A stretch of DNA of 64,000 nucleotides from an uncultured Lachnospiraceae bacterium (GTDB lineage: Bacteria > Bacillota > Clostridia > Lachnospirales > Lachnospiraceae). The notes beneath the pieces were generated by a model that was not told the origin of the DNA, did not search any database, and saw only the letters and a program-made list of their open reading frames with translations. Of this stretch, positions 1-9,193 are shown piece by piece. The position numbers were made by a program, and so were the translations under genes. The DNA lies in NCBI GenBank assembly GCA_910586125.1, contig CAJUHP010000013.1:23865-87864 (forward strand), in the 5' to 3' direction. Numbering within the stretch: the stretch's first letter is position 1; every line of letters starts with the position of its first letter.

Positions 1-833
1 CCCTCCCCCAAAATATATGTGGTGTATTTTGTATAAGCATCCTGCGCCAGAACGCCCTCGGAAGCCGGAACGGCTGGGACTACCTCCACGGGCATGGAAT
101 CATCCATGATAACCAGCCGTCCGTTCCACGTTCCCATGCCGAGATCCCGTTCCATCCCTTCCGCATCCGTGTATTTCAGATACGCCAGAAGCTTCAGGTT
201 TTCCAGGTTCGTTGCGACGGTGGAGTGGCAGATCACCAGGCTGAACTTCTGCTTGTTATCGCCGCAGGCCTTCTGAATTGCCACGTTCAGGGAAGTGGCT
301 CCCATGCACTGATCCGCTCCCGCCGCCTCATCCGAAATATTATAGGTGTGCTTATCAACAAACTCCGCGTTCGCCGTCTTAATACTCCCCGTTCCGGTTG
401 CAGCCATGGCAAAGATACCTTCGAGGAGCGCCAGCAAAGTGGCCTGATCCACGTCATTCCAATAGCGGTTGATCTGGTTTCTCACGTTCGCCATGAAATC
501 AACGCCCCCGGTTACATCATAGGAGAAATCAGCTTCAATCCAGCCCTTCATGCGCCCATAGACGAAAACCCCCTGTTCAAAAGTATCGGTCCGCTCTGCG
601 GTCAGATCGGTTTCCCCGTCGTAATTCAGCGCATCCCCGCCGATCAGACCGAAGAAGGGAAGAACGGCGTAAACCGTCTCGGTCTGCGAGTTGGTGACGA
701 AGGTTTCCCGTAACCGCTGATCGGAGACGATCGCCCTGGACTCTTTCAGCTTATTTAGTTTCACGTTCGGGATAGCAGACATATATTTCCCAAACGCTTT
801 CTCATTAAAGCTCTTTGCATCAAATTTTGCCAT
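1..833 (-). CDS. Phage major capsid protein (C-terminus cut by window edge)
   Basis: This minus-strand frame opens at ATG 831-833, six or more bases after an AGGAG ribosome site, and stays open to base 1, giving about 277 residues. It begins MAKFDAKSFNEKAFGKYMSA and contains a long acidic and aromatic stretch typical of phage coat proteins. It directly follows the GP20 scaffold gene, which is where the major capsid gene sits in SPP1-like head modules. It would form the icosahedral shell. The assignment rests on position and general composition; the C-terminal end is missing. Such coat proteins are usually about 300-350 residues, so most of it is visible. Confidence 0.8.
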   Translation of the reverse strand, partial: MAKFDAKSFNEKAFGKYMSAIPNVKLNKLKESRAIVSDQRLRETFVTNSQTETVYAVLPFFGLIGGDALNYDGETDLTAERTDTFEQGVFVYGRMKGWIEADFSYDVTGGVDFMANVRNQINRYWNDVDQATLLALLEGIFAMAATGTGSIKTANAEFVDKHTYNISDEAAGADQCMGATSLNVAIQKACGDNKQKFSLVICHSTVATNLENLKLLAYLKYTDAEGMERDLGMGTWNGRLVIMDDSMPVEVVPAVPASEGVLAQDAYTKYTTYILGE

Positions 834-856
834 GTGTTTTGCTCCTTTCTAACAGA

Positions 857-1453
857 TTACTCGGCATCCGGATTATTTTCGACGTAGGCTGCCAGTTCTT
901 CATAGGTCATTTTGGACATATCCACTTTTGTTCCCGGTTTTACATCTCCGGAGGCTCCCGGCTGGAATCCTCTCAAAGCCGGCTTTGCCTTCTTATCCGC
1001 AAACAGATACGGGTCTGACTTCTGCACCGCCGTCATCTGCTCCTCCCATCCAGCCAGTTTGCCGTCCTCTCCCAATTTTACTTTGGTGAGGTCCAAAAGC
1101 GCGCGAACCGCCTTTGTATTCTTAGCTCCGGCTGCGGTCAGTGCCGTTTCCACCGCATTATCCAGCCTCATCTGTGCCAGCTCGGCCTTGTGCGCCTTCT
1201 CCTGATCGGCATTCTGCTGCTTCATGGCTTCGATCTGCTTTTTCAACGCCTCGTTGTCGCCTGCAGAGGCCCGCAACGTTTCTAACTGCTTGTCCCGGTC
1301 GGCCACAGACTGTTTGAGGGTTTTGTTCTCCGCCTCCACCGTATCCAGCTTTGTCTTTTGCACATACCCTTCCAACTCCTTTTCGGATTCCTTTTCCGCT
1401 TTGGCTGCCAGTTCTGCACTGATACCAAGCGCAATGAATTCCTCTTTTTTCAT
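857..1453 (-). CDS. Phage scaffolding protein, GP20 family
   Basis: The product is 198 residues. It starts MKKEEFIALGISAELAAKAE and has a long heptad-rich coiled coil at about residues 25-95, followed by a basic/alanine helical segment and a flexible acidic C-terminus. This matches the Phage_GP20 minor structural/scaffold family in length and layout. Scaffold proteins line the inside of the procapsid and guide coat assembly, and the gene is 23 bases upstream of the capsid gene, which supports that role. The start has a GAAAGGGTG-like ribosome site. Function is inferred from family and position. Confidence 0.85.
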   Translation of the reverse strand: MKKEEFIALGISAELAAKAEKESEKELEGYVQKTKLDTVEAENKTLKQSVADRDKQLETLRASAGDNEALKKQIEAMKQQNADQEKAHKAELAQMRLDNAVETALTAAGAKNTKAVRALLDLTKVKLGEDGKLAGWEEQMTAVQKSDPYLFADKKAKPALRGFQPGASGDVKPGTKVDMSKMTYEELAAYVENNPDAE

Positions 1454-1685
1454 CTTGTTTCACCCTTTCCTTTCTTAAAAATCAGTATAAAAAAACACTC
1501 TTGAAGGTTTCCTTTCAAAAGCGCTTATTTTTGTATGCTTGACCATTGCTGATAATTTTTGCATCTGTTTCCTTGTGATGATGTATTATCCACCGTCTAA
1601 AGCCAGTGGGTTTGCGGTAGCCATTTTTTCAAATATTTTCGCCGTTTACACTCACAGAATTCATGTTCCGCATAGATTTTCTCCT
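1454..1685. other. Spacer between tail-collar cassette and scaffold gene
   Basis: About 230 bases with no convincing reading frame. It is T/A-richer than the flanking head genes and contains a poly-A/T patch near 1,485-1,520. It may carry the terminator of the collar gene and a promoter for scaffold and capsid, but I do not see a clean hairpin. Confidence 0.4.
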
Positions 1686-2888
1686 TTAATCGGTTGTTTT
1701 GGTATAGCGAAGAATCACTAAAGCATTCAGATTACTACGGTCCATGCCAACCTGACAAGATATCTGATTCGTATTGACCCAAAACGTCCAGCATCCTTCT
1801 GAATGTGGATTTGCGTTCGATATCGGGGAGCAGTTTGCGTTACTCATTGAATATGTATGACCGCCGGATATCCATATCCGTTTTACATGTTCAATTCCGT
1901 GATCTTTGCTGACGGCTATAGCACTATTTGGCATTGCACCAAAATCCACCGTCTTCTCATACAGCGGTTTCCCGTCAATCCACGTACCGACACGCCGTTC
2001 CTCAAGACTGTATGTATGCTGCACCTGTGAAAAGTAGGTTGGCCTATATTTAATGCAGTAAAGAACGGCAGTATTAGTGGGACGAACACTGAAAACAATC
2101 GGAATTATCGAGCTTAACGTGTTTCTTGTAGAGTTAGCATAGAGAGAACTACGCGATGAGCCCGATATTGTTGCATCCATTCCCTCTGGTTTGTTATCGC
2201 TTGTACTGCTATTGAATGTCTCCATGAGTATTGTGTTCTGCGTTCTATAATTCCATATGAAGGGGATGCTAGTAGACGCTCTATGTGTACCAACACCTTG
2301 ACCAGAGCCTTCTTTATACGTGCGTCCTCCAGAAATCGTTGCGACATGGCTGTTCGCCCCCGTCCCCCTCAGAAACTCTCCTCGCAGGTCCGGCACAGCA
2401 AATGTCGTTTCACCGTCCCCACCAAAGAAATTCACGGAACCAAAATTATTATTAAAGTGCTGAGCTAGATACGGATACTCTGCAATCGGATATTCTGCAC
2501 CATCGCAGATCAGATAATTCGCCGGCGCAACAGTGCCCATATACGATATAATCTCGCCAACAGGTGTTCCTGCCGTCTCATTCAGGATTTCCATGTCTGG
2601 AAATGTGATGTTTACCGGCTCACTGCCATCATAGGATTTAAAAGGCAACATTCCGCTGAACGTCACCGGATGAGGATTCGGGAGCGATTCCGGCACGCCC
2701 TGCAGGTCCTGGTAGTTCCCAGAGAATTCCTCAATCCCCAGATCACCCGTAGTCAGATTCCCTTGCAGCGTCACGCCATTGATCTGTGGTTTTCCGTCCA
2801 AATCCCCGTAATTTGTAACGCCTCCTCCGGACGCCTGCACGTTCTTTATTTTTCGGTTTAGTACCGCATATACGTCATCTGCTTCCAT
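1686..2888 (-). CDS. Phage tail-collar-domain protein (tail fibre-like)
   Basis: A 400-residue protein. Residues about 111-175 match the phage tail collar domain (GEIISYMGTVAPANYLICDG..., then PDLRGEFLRGTG). The N-terminal 100 residues contain short collagen- or fibre-like segments (GDLDGKPQINGVTLQGNLTT), and the C-terminal 130 residues look like a beta-rich receptor-binding tip. Such proteins are normally part of the baseplate or fibre and contact the host surface. The position is odd: it lies between the MuF minor head gene and the scaffold gene rather than in the tail module. Start ATG 2886-2888 follows a GGAGGAAG site. Confidence 0.8.
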   Translation of the reverse strand: MEADDVYAVLNRKIKNVQASGGGVTNYGDLDGKPQINGVTLQGNLTTGDLGIEEFSGNYQDLQGVPESLPNPHPVTFSGMLPFKSYDGSEPVNITFPDMEILNETAGTPVGEIISYMGTVAPANYLICDGAEYPIAEYPYLAQHFNNNFGSVNFFGGDGETTFAVPDLRGEFLRGTGANSHVATISGGRTYKEGSGQGVGTHRASTSIPFIWNYRTQNTILMETFNSSTSDNKPEGMDATISGSSRSSLYANSTRNTLSSIIPIVFSVRPTNTAVLYCIKYRPTYFSQVQHTYSLEERRVGTWIDGKPLYEKTVDFGAMPNSAIAVSKDHGIEHVKRIWISGGHTYSMSNANCSPISNANPHSEGCWTFWVNTNQISCQVGMDRSNLNALVILRYTKTTD

Positions 2889-2896
2889 ACTTCCTC

Positions 2897-3139
2897 CTAC
2901 GTCAGTTTATACCAGGTATCCGTTTGCTTGTGGAATTTGTAATAGTCACCTGTGTCAAGACAAAGCGCAGAACTTCCGCTATCCACATAACGAGGCAGCT
3001 TGTCAACATCTTTTGAAAGCCCCTCGTAGCTGCGCTGATTCCCTTTGGCTTTTACGGCGACAAAACTTCCCAGGTCCCAGATCTCTTCACCTTTTTTGTA
3101 ATTCTGACCATCATATGTTGTTGGGCCACTTGCTATCAT
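2897..3139 (-). CDS. Small phage protein, probable fibre accessory
   Basis: An 80-residue protein starting MIASGPTTYDGQNYKKGEEI. I chose ATG 3137-3139 because GGAGGAG lies six bases upstream; a longer frame to 3175 has no such site. It contains an aspartate/tyrosine-rich C-terminus ending DTGDYYKFHKQTDTWYKLT, a motif common in small proteins that precede phage fibre genes. It ends eight bases before the collar gene, so the two are probably co-translated. No enzymatic motif is visible; the function is unknown. Confidence 0.65.
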   Translation of the reverse strand: MIASGPTTYDGQNYKKGEEIWDLGSFVAVKAKGNQRSYEGLSKDVDKLPRYVDSGSSALCLDTGDYYKFHKQTDTWYKLT

Positions 3140-3224
3140 TTTTCTCCTCCAAAATAAAAACTGCCGCTGTTTCATCAGATATGGTCAATCCTATTTCCAT
3201 TGTCAATCCGTCTACCTTCGCCAT
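3111..3224 (-). CDS. Very small phage ORF, unknown
   Basis: A 37-residue frame starting MAKVDGLTMEIGLTISDETA. It has a clear GAAAGGGG ribosome site and overlaps the start of the next gene by 29 bases. It looks like the first cistron of the collar cassette. The N-terminal half resembles small phage proteins that begin with a 'lt-v-d-e-t-a' strand, but the C-terminal half is short and may be truncated. No function can be assigned. Confidence 0.45.
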   Translation of the reverse strand: MAKVDGLTMEIGLTISDETAAVFILEEKNDSKWPNNI

Positions 3225-3536
3225 AATTCCCCTTTCTTTCCACGAAAATCAAGTATTCGTAAGGGTATTCCAAATTTATCCACGCAAAAAGACGCTGCTG
3301 TTTTGGCAACGCCTTTTCGTTCGGGGGATTTGTCAATGAAAACTTTGTTGGGATTTCATCTCAATTATGATTATAAAAAAATTTTTCGTAACATGTATAA
3401 CAATTTTATTCTTTTTCCAAAAATCATTAAAATTACATTTATTTTTGGGCATATGATCAACTTCTTCTTTGTTAATTAAGAAAAACATTGCCAAAGTGAC
3501 GATCCTTGAATCTCTTGCTATGAAATTTGATTTTGT
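3225..3536. other. AT-rich spacer holding a terminator
   Basis: About 310 bases without a gene. The part at 3,340-3,480 is strongly AT-rich compared with the flanking head genes. A minus-strand intrinsic terminator lies at 3,286-3,317 and separates the MuF transcript from the collar cassette. Confidence 0.55.
3286..3317 (-). terminator. Intrinsic terminator after the MuF gene pair
   Basis: On the minus strand GGCGTTGC (3313-3306) pairs with GCAGCGTC (3298-3291), with two wobble pairs and a 7-base loop, followed by a run of five U. Confidence 0.6.
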
Positions 3537-3692
3537 TCAGTCCGAAATGGGGAGCTCTATTAATTCCATTTCCCAAGCAGGGGGCAAACCTAACTTAATT
3601 TTATTTTCTTCCACATCTTCCACAATCAAGTCAATTTGCTCCTGTGTGTATCCCATTTCTTTTGCCTTTTCTAAAAATTCTTCCTTGCCCAT
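3537..3692 (-). CDS. Small acidic protein, candidate immunity or accessory partner of the MuF toxin
   Basis: A 51-residue frame starting MGKEEFLEKAKEMGYTQEQI and ending near WEMELIELPISD. The start overlaps the last 22 bases of the MuF gene, implying translational coupling. The first 30 residues predict a helical hairpin; the product is acidic. Its place directly after a polymorphic-toxin-like C-terminus, and before a terminator, is where immunity genes usually sit, but 51 residues is short for an immunity protein and I recognise no family. The immunity role is an inference from position only. Confidence 0.55.
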   Translation of the reverse strand: MGKEEFLEKAKEMGYTQEQIDLIVEDVEENKIKLGLPPAWEMELIELPISD

Positions 3693-5809
3693 TCCACATA
3701 CAACCTTTCTATGGTTTTTCCCACCTCTACCGCAATAGGTCTTGGTGAGGGGTTGTTGCAGTATTCAGACCATGCTTCTGCAATCATTTCTGAATATGTG
3801 TTTTTGTTCTCATTGTTCCAAGCATATTCCGACAGATCATCTGTCAATTCTAATACCGTCCGGCTATCGAACAGGTTTTGAATGTTCTTCTGCTTGCTTA
3901 CATTAAGCCAATCATCAAGCTGATGACCAAATTCATGGTCAAAGGTTGCCTTAACTGTTGAACAACCTACTGGATGCCACTTTGTTTCCACCTGCCTGAC
4001 CCCGTTCTGCATTGCTTTTTCATAGTCCCCAAAATAACCTTTGTTCAGGCAAATTCCACGGCAAACATCAAAAGGCGGTTTCGGCGACCAACTGGAAGCC
4101 ATTTGATATTTACCTACTGATAAATGTTTTCTAACAAAACTGCTTGCCTGTTTATTAGCCCATTGGATACATTGCTCATCACTCCACCCATATGTATTAT
4201 TTTCCTTTATCCACTTTAGTTGCCTGTCGAACTCGATTTCCTTTGCAAGGGCATTTCTTGCATGGGATTCACCCACGAACCTAAAATTGTCATCCACTAA
4301 ATCAGGAAAGACCTGTTTCATATTGGTCAGCCCTTGATTCCATTCATTTACTGCTCGAATGTCAACACCTTTGTATTCCGCATGGATTCCAAGCACTTTT
4401 TCCGCATATTCATTTGCTTCTTTGACGGTTTTTGCCGGGGTAAAGTCGATGCCGCCTTCTTTCAGCAGGTGTATCCTTGCGGTAGCAAGATCAGCTTTTG
4501 CATCCGATAATTCAGGAAGCAGATCCATCATTCTCTGTTGAACTCTTCCTATATCATCATGCTGCATGAACTCCTTTTTCCATTTCTGCCATGCCTGTCT
4601 TTCTACCAGAGTACTGAAATCATCCTCCGACATATAAAACTTGTTGTTGATTTCCTCCAGCTCAGTATACTCCGTCTGCAAGGCATTTAATTTCTGTTCA
4701 GCCTTTCTAATTTCTTCCCTTGGTGTCAGTTTAGCATCTTTATTTACTTCTTGCAACCCAGATTTATCGCTACCGTTAACAAAGGTTTTCTCCCACTCCT
4801 GATAATTCATATCTGCCGGTATGTAGTAGGTTTTTCCTGTTTCCTCATCTCTCGCCGCCCGCTCCCCGATCTGGCCAAAATCATCTTCAAAATAAGGAAT
4901 GGTTGTACTCCTGCACCATACATGAAACGGCGGCGCTGTTACGCCTGGTTCAAAAGCCTTCATAGGAAACACTTTCCCGTCCATCTCCCGGCAGATCTCC
5001 GATGTATGAGAATCCAGTGTAGCCACAATCTCATACTGTTCCACATCCAGATCGCGAAAACAATCCTTCTGGGCTGCAGAACTGAAATAGGCTTCCTCTG
5101 TCATGACAAGCCGACCAGCATTATTCTTTGAAGTATTCATCTTTTTGGCAATGGCGTCAATGGCCTTCTGCGGATCCTGTCCCAGCATGATGTTCTGAGT
5201 CAGCTCCTTATGAACCTCTGAAATCAGCTTTTGCTTGTTACCCCATATTCTTTCCGAAAAATTTTTTCCGTCCGCTGCCCACGGTTTGCGGATGACTTTC
5301 TCGATCTTCCGCTGATCCAGCCCTGCGATATCCCAGCCGATTCCGAACCCTCTCTGCAATTCAAAAGCCGTATGATAATAACCATCCAGATATATGTGCT
5401 TCATAGCTCTGTCTATGCTGTCAAGCTGATTGCCAAACAGTACTTCCAGACTCTCCTGAGTTTGAAGTTTTAAAGCTTCCAACCGGGATATATGAAACCG
5501 GGCCGATGCGTTCTCCAGCTCTTTCATCCACCCCTGGCTGACCGCATTCTCCTTGCCGTAACGAATATAATCCCGGATATCCCACTTTAGCTCCGTCAGC
5601 TCCCTGACAGTAAGCATTCTGCGGGCCTCGGTCACAGATACCCCGTTATTCGCCGCAAACCGCTGATACCAGGTGTTGATCTTCCCCTCGATCTCTTTCC
5701 ATGCCCGCCGGTAAATCCGCTCGATCTCCAGATAGGTGTCAGCTCCTTCCCTGTTCTGCGCCGCCTCCATCTGTCTAAACCGTTCTTTCCAGTAGTCACT
5801 GTTTTCCAC
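3671..5809 (-). CDS. MuF minor head protein with C-terminal metallopeptidase-like domain
   Basis: A 712-residue product when started at GTG 5807-5809, which follows an AGGAGG site; the longer frame to 5872 lies inside the portal gene. The first about 320 residues are helical and then match the Mu F / SPP1 gp7 minor head domain (cysteines in EICREMDG... and FHVWCRSTTIP). A helical linker follows. The C-terminal about 200 residues contain HEFGH (about residue 625), an HExxH-type zinc site, with a downstream glutamate in SEMIAEAW about 49 residues later, as in gluzincin-like peptidases. MuF proteins are known carriers of polymorphic toxin domains in temperate phages. The C-terminal coding region is AT-richer than the N-terminus, suggesting domain exchange. 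The toxin role is inferred. Confidence 0.8.
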   Translation of the reverse strand: MENSDYWKERFRQMEAAQNREGADTYLEIERIYRRAWKEIEGKINTWYQRFAANNGVSVTEARRMLTVRELTELKWDIRDYIRYGKENAVSQGWMKELENASARFHISRLEALKLQTQESLEVLFGNQLDSIDRAMKHIYLDGYYHTAFELQRGFGIGWDIAGLDQRKIEKVIRKPWAADGKNFSERIWGNKQKLISEVHKELTQNIMLGQDPQKAIDAIAKKMNTSKNNAGRLVMTEEAYFSSAAQKDCFRDLDVEQYEIVATLDSHTSEICREMDGKVFPMKAFEPGVTAPPFHVWCRSTTIPYFEDDFGQIGERAARDEETGKTYYIPADMNYQEWEKTFVNGSDKSGLQEVNKDAKLTPREEIRKAEQKLNALQTEYTELEEINNKFYMSEDDFSTLVERQAWQKWKKEFMQHDDIGRVQQRMMDLLPELSDAKADLATARIHLLKEGGIDFTPAKTVKEANEYAEKVLGIHAEYKGVDIRAVNEWNQGLTNMKQVFPDLVDDNFRFVGESHARNALAKEIEFDRQLKWIKENNTYGWSDEQCIQWANKQASSFVRKHLSVGKYQMASSWSPKPPFDVCRGICLNKGYFGDYEKAMQNGVRQVETKWHPVGCSTVKATFDHEFGHQLDDWLNVSKQKNIQNLFDSRTVLELTDDLSEYAWNNENKNTYSEMIAEAWSEYCNNPSPRPIAVEVGKTIERLYVEWARKNF

Positions 5810-7331
5810 CGGCGGCTCCCTCCTGCTTCTCCGACGAATTTTCAGACCCAGCCGGGTTCTGGAACGGGTCATATCCCTGCTGCCTCTCGAACTCGGCCTG
5901 CTCTTCCTCTCTCTGCTTTTTCAGACGCTCTAATTCCCGCTGCGGATTATCAATCCAGGGATGTTGTTCTATGATCGTTTCATCGGACAGAATCCCCGCG
6001 GATTTCTGACAATTTTCAATTGCCTCCGTCTCATTTATCAGGATATCGCGATTAAAAACGATCTGCACATCCTCTCCCTCAAAATCCCCCTGCCCGGTAT
6101 TGGCCAGATACATATTGATAAACCAGAGTATCTCTTCAAAAGCGGCCTGAAGCTCTGTTTCCATATCATTCGCATCGAGATCAATATCGGAATACATGGA
6201 TTGAATGTTCATCTGATTCGGATTGCCGGAAAGACGATCATCCTTTGCGTCGTAGCCCATGGCATTTTCAATCAGAGCCTTCTTGAATATCTCCAGAATA
6301 ACCTTGTAGTTTTCGGCGTTTATCGTAATTTCAAGGGTTTCGACTCCCCCGTTGGTATCCCCGCTGCTCCGGATCTTGATCGCCCCAAAGGTGGCAAGAT
6401 TGCGCCGGAACTCCCCCAAATCCTGCCCATCATAATTCTTCAGCACAAGGATTGTGTTGCGGGAATCCTCCTGCATATTGTTTTCAAAGTCCGACAGCAT
6501 GATATTAATCCCATCCTGCAAAGATTTTACCTTTTTTAGCAGAGGGATTTCCCCTTCGTTGTATTTCAGGGGAATCAGTGGAATCTTCTCCCAGTTTAGC
6601 CCAGTTACTTCCCCCTTGTCATCCGTGACGGCTGCATAGGTGTATTCAAAGTTTTCTTCCTCCGTGTTTATGTCCGGGATAAGCGTACCGCCATCTAGGA
6701 TGAACTTGTGAATCCCGGTCAGATCGTACACTTCCACCTTCTCGATGATTTTCGGCGTCGTCCCCTCGTACCCCGTCACCAGATAAAGCCTGACTGCAAA
6801 ATCAAGAATTGTATGTTCGCTATCCTTCCAAAAAGGCAATATCTCATAGGACGGGAAAAGCCGGAAGTCCAGTTCGCCGGTATCTGTATAATAGGGATAC
6901 AGCCAGGCAATCCCTCCATTCAGGGCAGCTTTGCCACCGTTTTTCAGCGTTTTCATAAACCGCTTGTTGAACACTTCTTTTAAAAGCTCAATGTATTGCG
7001 TGTTCTCCCCCTCGACGACAAAGGGCTGTCCCAGCAGATAATTCGCTTTCTGGTTCACCATCTTTGCGTACTGGTTATTGATCAGGCGATTGTTCGGAAG
7101 GTTCTCAACCGTTTGCAGCTCGCCGCCCTCGCCGATCATTGTCCGCTTCCGTTTCAAAATATCATGCTCATTGTCATAATACAGATGCCCCTTGATCTGC
7201 ATCACCCGCTGCGGGCTTCCTTTCCAGCGGGCAATCTCCGTTTCCAGAAATTCCTTATCGCTCATGCGGCTTTTTGCCCCCAGCGAAATCAGATTCCGTA
7301 TCTTATTTGTCCAAAAACCAAAATCAAGCAT
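5796..7331 (-). CDS. Phage portal protein, SPP1 Gp6-like
   Basis: A 511-residue portal subunit. The N-terminus has RMSDKEFLETEIARWKGS and GHLYYDNEHDILKRKR, then NNRLINNQYAKMVNQKANYLLGQP, which is the signature stretch of SPP1-type portals. The C-terminus is charged and Q/E-rich, as is usual for the crown. Twelve copies would form the DNA entry channel at one capsid vertex and dock the terminase. It overlaps MuF by 14 bases and starts 46 bases after the large terminase gene. Length is typical for the family (about 450-520). Confidence 0.92.
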   Translation of the reverse strand: MLDFGFWTNKIRNLISLGAKSRMSDKEFLETEIARWKGSPQRVMQIKGHLYYDNEHDILKRKRTMIGEGGELQTVENLPNNRLINNQYAKMVNQKANYLLGQPFVVEGENTQYIELLKEVFNKRFMKTLKNGGKAALNGGIAWLYPYYTDTGELDFRLFPSYEILPFWKDSEHTILDFAVRLYLVTGYEGTTPKIIEKVEVYDLTGIHKFILDGGTLIPDINTEEENFEYTYAAVTDDKGEVTGLNWEKIPLIPLKYNEGEIPLLKKVKSLQDGINIMLSDFENNMQEDSRNTILVLKNYDGQDLGEFRRNLATFGAIKIRSSGDTNGGVETLEITINAENYKVILEIFKKALIENAMGYDAKDDRLSGNPNQMNIQSMYSDIDLDANDMETELQAAFEEILWFINMYLANTGQGDFEGEDVQIVFNRDILINETEAIENCQKSAGILSDETIIEQHPWIDNPQRELERLKKQREEEQAEFERQQGYDPFQNPAGSENSSEKQEGAAGGKQ

Positions 7332-7377
7332 CCGGCCTCCCCCTTATCATCAACCATTTCTCCATATGCTAATTCAA

Positions 7378-8727
7378 TCATTCAAAACTGAAAACGTTCC
7401 CCATACTGAAATCCTCCATCGCGTAGCGCATGGCGTCCATCAAGTGGTTAAAATCGTCTATGGGTTTGTTCAGACGCTTCCCTGTCTTTGTATCAGTGTC
7501 CCAGGTATAATTGCTGATCTCCGTGATGAAGTTCACGCACCGAGGATGAACTATGATGTGATAATCCTGTAAATAATCAATTCCATTGTTTACGCTGTCC
7601 TTGCCCTTCCTGGCAGGCCGGATATTGGAAATCCCCAGTTCATACAGGCGATCAATACTTTTCGGTTCTGCCGATTCGGACCGGATTCGCTCTTTCCTAT
7701 ACCCCATACGGGTGATTTCCGAAGCGATCCTTTCGTTGCTCATGCCGTGTTTATACATTTCATCAAAAACCCATAAGGTCTTGGATGATTCCTGTACCAG
7801 TCCACAAAACAGGGCAGAAGGATCGTTCGTATAACCGAAATCAAGACCGAAAGCAGACCGAACACTTGCCAGTCTGCGGACTTCATCCACATCGAAAACT
7901 TTTTCTTCCCAGTTCTCGAAGATCAGCCCATCCACAATCCCCCAATCCCCTAAGCCTGCCACACGATAACGGCGGGGATTGTTCAAGCGCATTGTTTCAA
8001 ACACCTTGCGATCCGCTTCATCCAGCCATTCATTACAAAGGTAGTTCGTGGTCATAGCAAGGGTTTCATCATCCGGGTTGTCAAAGAACCGCTTCTTCAT
8101 CCAGTGGTGTTCATTCCACGGGTTGAAGGTCAAGGTGATCTGTTTGAACAGCCCCGTTTCCGGTGGGATCGCTCCACGGATGGATTCATCCAGCATATTG
8201 AAATCACTCTCATTGCCGATTTCATACGCTTCTTCAATCCACATCCAACACAAATACCCATATTCAACGGTTATTGAAGTGACTTTCAGCGGATCATCCA
8301 GCCCCCGGAAATATATCTTCTGTCCGGTGGGCTTGTAGGTCATTTCAAGGGGGCTTTCCTTTATGTCCCAGTGGTTTTGAACACCAAGACGGTTGATAGC
8401 CCATTTTAATTCCGTGAAGCAACTGTCCTTTAGTGTCCTGAACACCTTCCTGACAACCAGAAGATTAGCGTCAGGGTACTTCATCATGTTCACGATATAC
8501 CACAAAGCGGTTGTTTTTGACTTCTTGCTTGCACGGCTTCCCTTGCAAACCCGGTATCTGCCTTTCCACTTCCAGAAAGTGCCGTATCCCTTGCCCACAT
8601 ATTCAGGAAGGGAAATCCTGCGCCTGCTGGAAGTAGCTGCATACTGTTCAGGCATGCAGAGACGCTTCTGGTAATCAAAAACGTGCTGGTTACTAATCCT
8701 CAAGTTTGTCTTCCCCAGAAATGACAA
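7378..8727 (-). CDS. Phage terminase large subunit
   Basis: A 449-residue packaging motor. A Walker A-like element CKGSRASKKSKTT lies at about residues 61-73 and a Walker B element WMWIEEA at about 160-166. The C-terminal nuclease half starts near SAFGLDFGYTNDPSAL and ends with DDFNHLMDAMRYAME, giving the acidic residues of the RNase H-like fold. This is the PBSX/Terminase_3 type. It would cut concatemeric phage DNA and pump it through the portal. The start overlaps the small-subunit stop by 35 bases, as is usual for terminase pairs. Confidence 0.93.
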   Translation of the reverse strand: MSFLGKTNLRISNQHVFDYQKRLCMPEQYAATSSRRRISLPEYVGKGYGTFWKWKGRYRVCKGSRASKKSKTTALWYIVNMMKYPDANLLVVRKVFRTLKDSCFTELKWAINRLGVQNHWDIKESPLEMTYKPTGQKIYFRGLDDPLKVTSITVEYGYLCWMWIEEAYEIGNESDFNMLDESIRGAIPPETGLFKQITLTFNPWNEHHWMKKRFFDNPDDETLAMTTNYLCNEWLDEADRKVFETMRLNNPRRYRVAGLGDWGIVDGLIFENWEEKVFDVDEVRRLASVRSAFGLDFGYTNDPSALFCGLVQESSKTLWVFDEMYKHGMSNERIASEITRMGYRKERIRSESAEPKSIDRLYELGISNIRPARKGKDSVNNGIDYLQDYHIIVHPRCVNFITEISNYTWDTDTKTGKRLNKPIDDFNHLMDAMRYAMEDFSMGNVFSFE

Positions 8728-9193
8728 CCGGGATATTCACGTGGACATCCAGCCGGTCATCCCACATACCTAAATGTCTTCCCAGAAGCTCAAGAGCTTT
8801 CAGCTTGTCGTTCAGCCTGATCTCACGCTCAACCCCCTCCCCCTCTTTTGTGGGAATCACCTTTACTTTCACAGATTGGATAGCAGCGGTATCATCGGTG
8901 GTTGCGCCCTCTTTGATCGTGGCATCATCTGGATCAATCACATCCGCAGCGTTAATAAAGGCGATCTTTGCCAGTTCAATGACAACGCGATCCTGATTTA
9001 CCCCAGTTCGCCGACTCCGCTCCGCCATCCTCTTTGAAATATTGTTCTGGATACTAACATTTGCTAACAATCTGGCGCCTTGTTCATTGGCGGTCCTGAC
9101 AGAATACCCTGCCCTGATAGCCGCTTGTGTTGCGTTCAGGTCAATCAGATATTCATCAACGAAACGCTGCTGCTTCTCTGTTAAATTTGCCAC
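8693..9193 (-). CDS. Phage terminase small subunit
   Basis: A 166-residue protein when started at GTG 9191-9193, which has an AGGTGGTG site upstream; a longer frame to 9304 has no good ribosome site. The start VANLTEKQQRFVDEYLIDLN leads into NATQAAIRAGYS, the DNA-binding helix-turn-helix motif of Terminase_2 small subunits. The C-terminus has the usual KLKALELLGRHLGMW element. It would recognise the pac/cos site and load the large subunit. Its location at the upstream end of the head operon is typical. Confidence 0.9.
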   Translation of the reverse strand: MANLTEKQQRFVDEYLIDLNATQAAIRAGYSVRTANEQGARLLANVSIQNNISKRMAERSRRTGVNQDRVVIELAKIAFINAADVIDPDDATIKEGATTDDTAAIQSVKVKVIPTKEGEGVEREIRLNDKLKALELLGRHLGMWDDRLDVHVNIPVVISGEDKLED

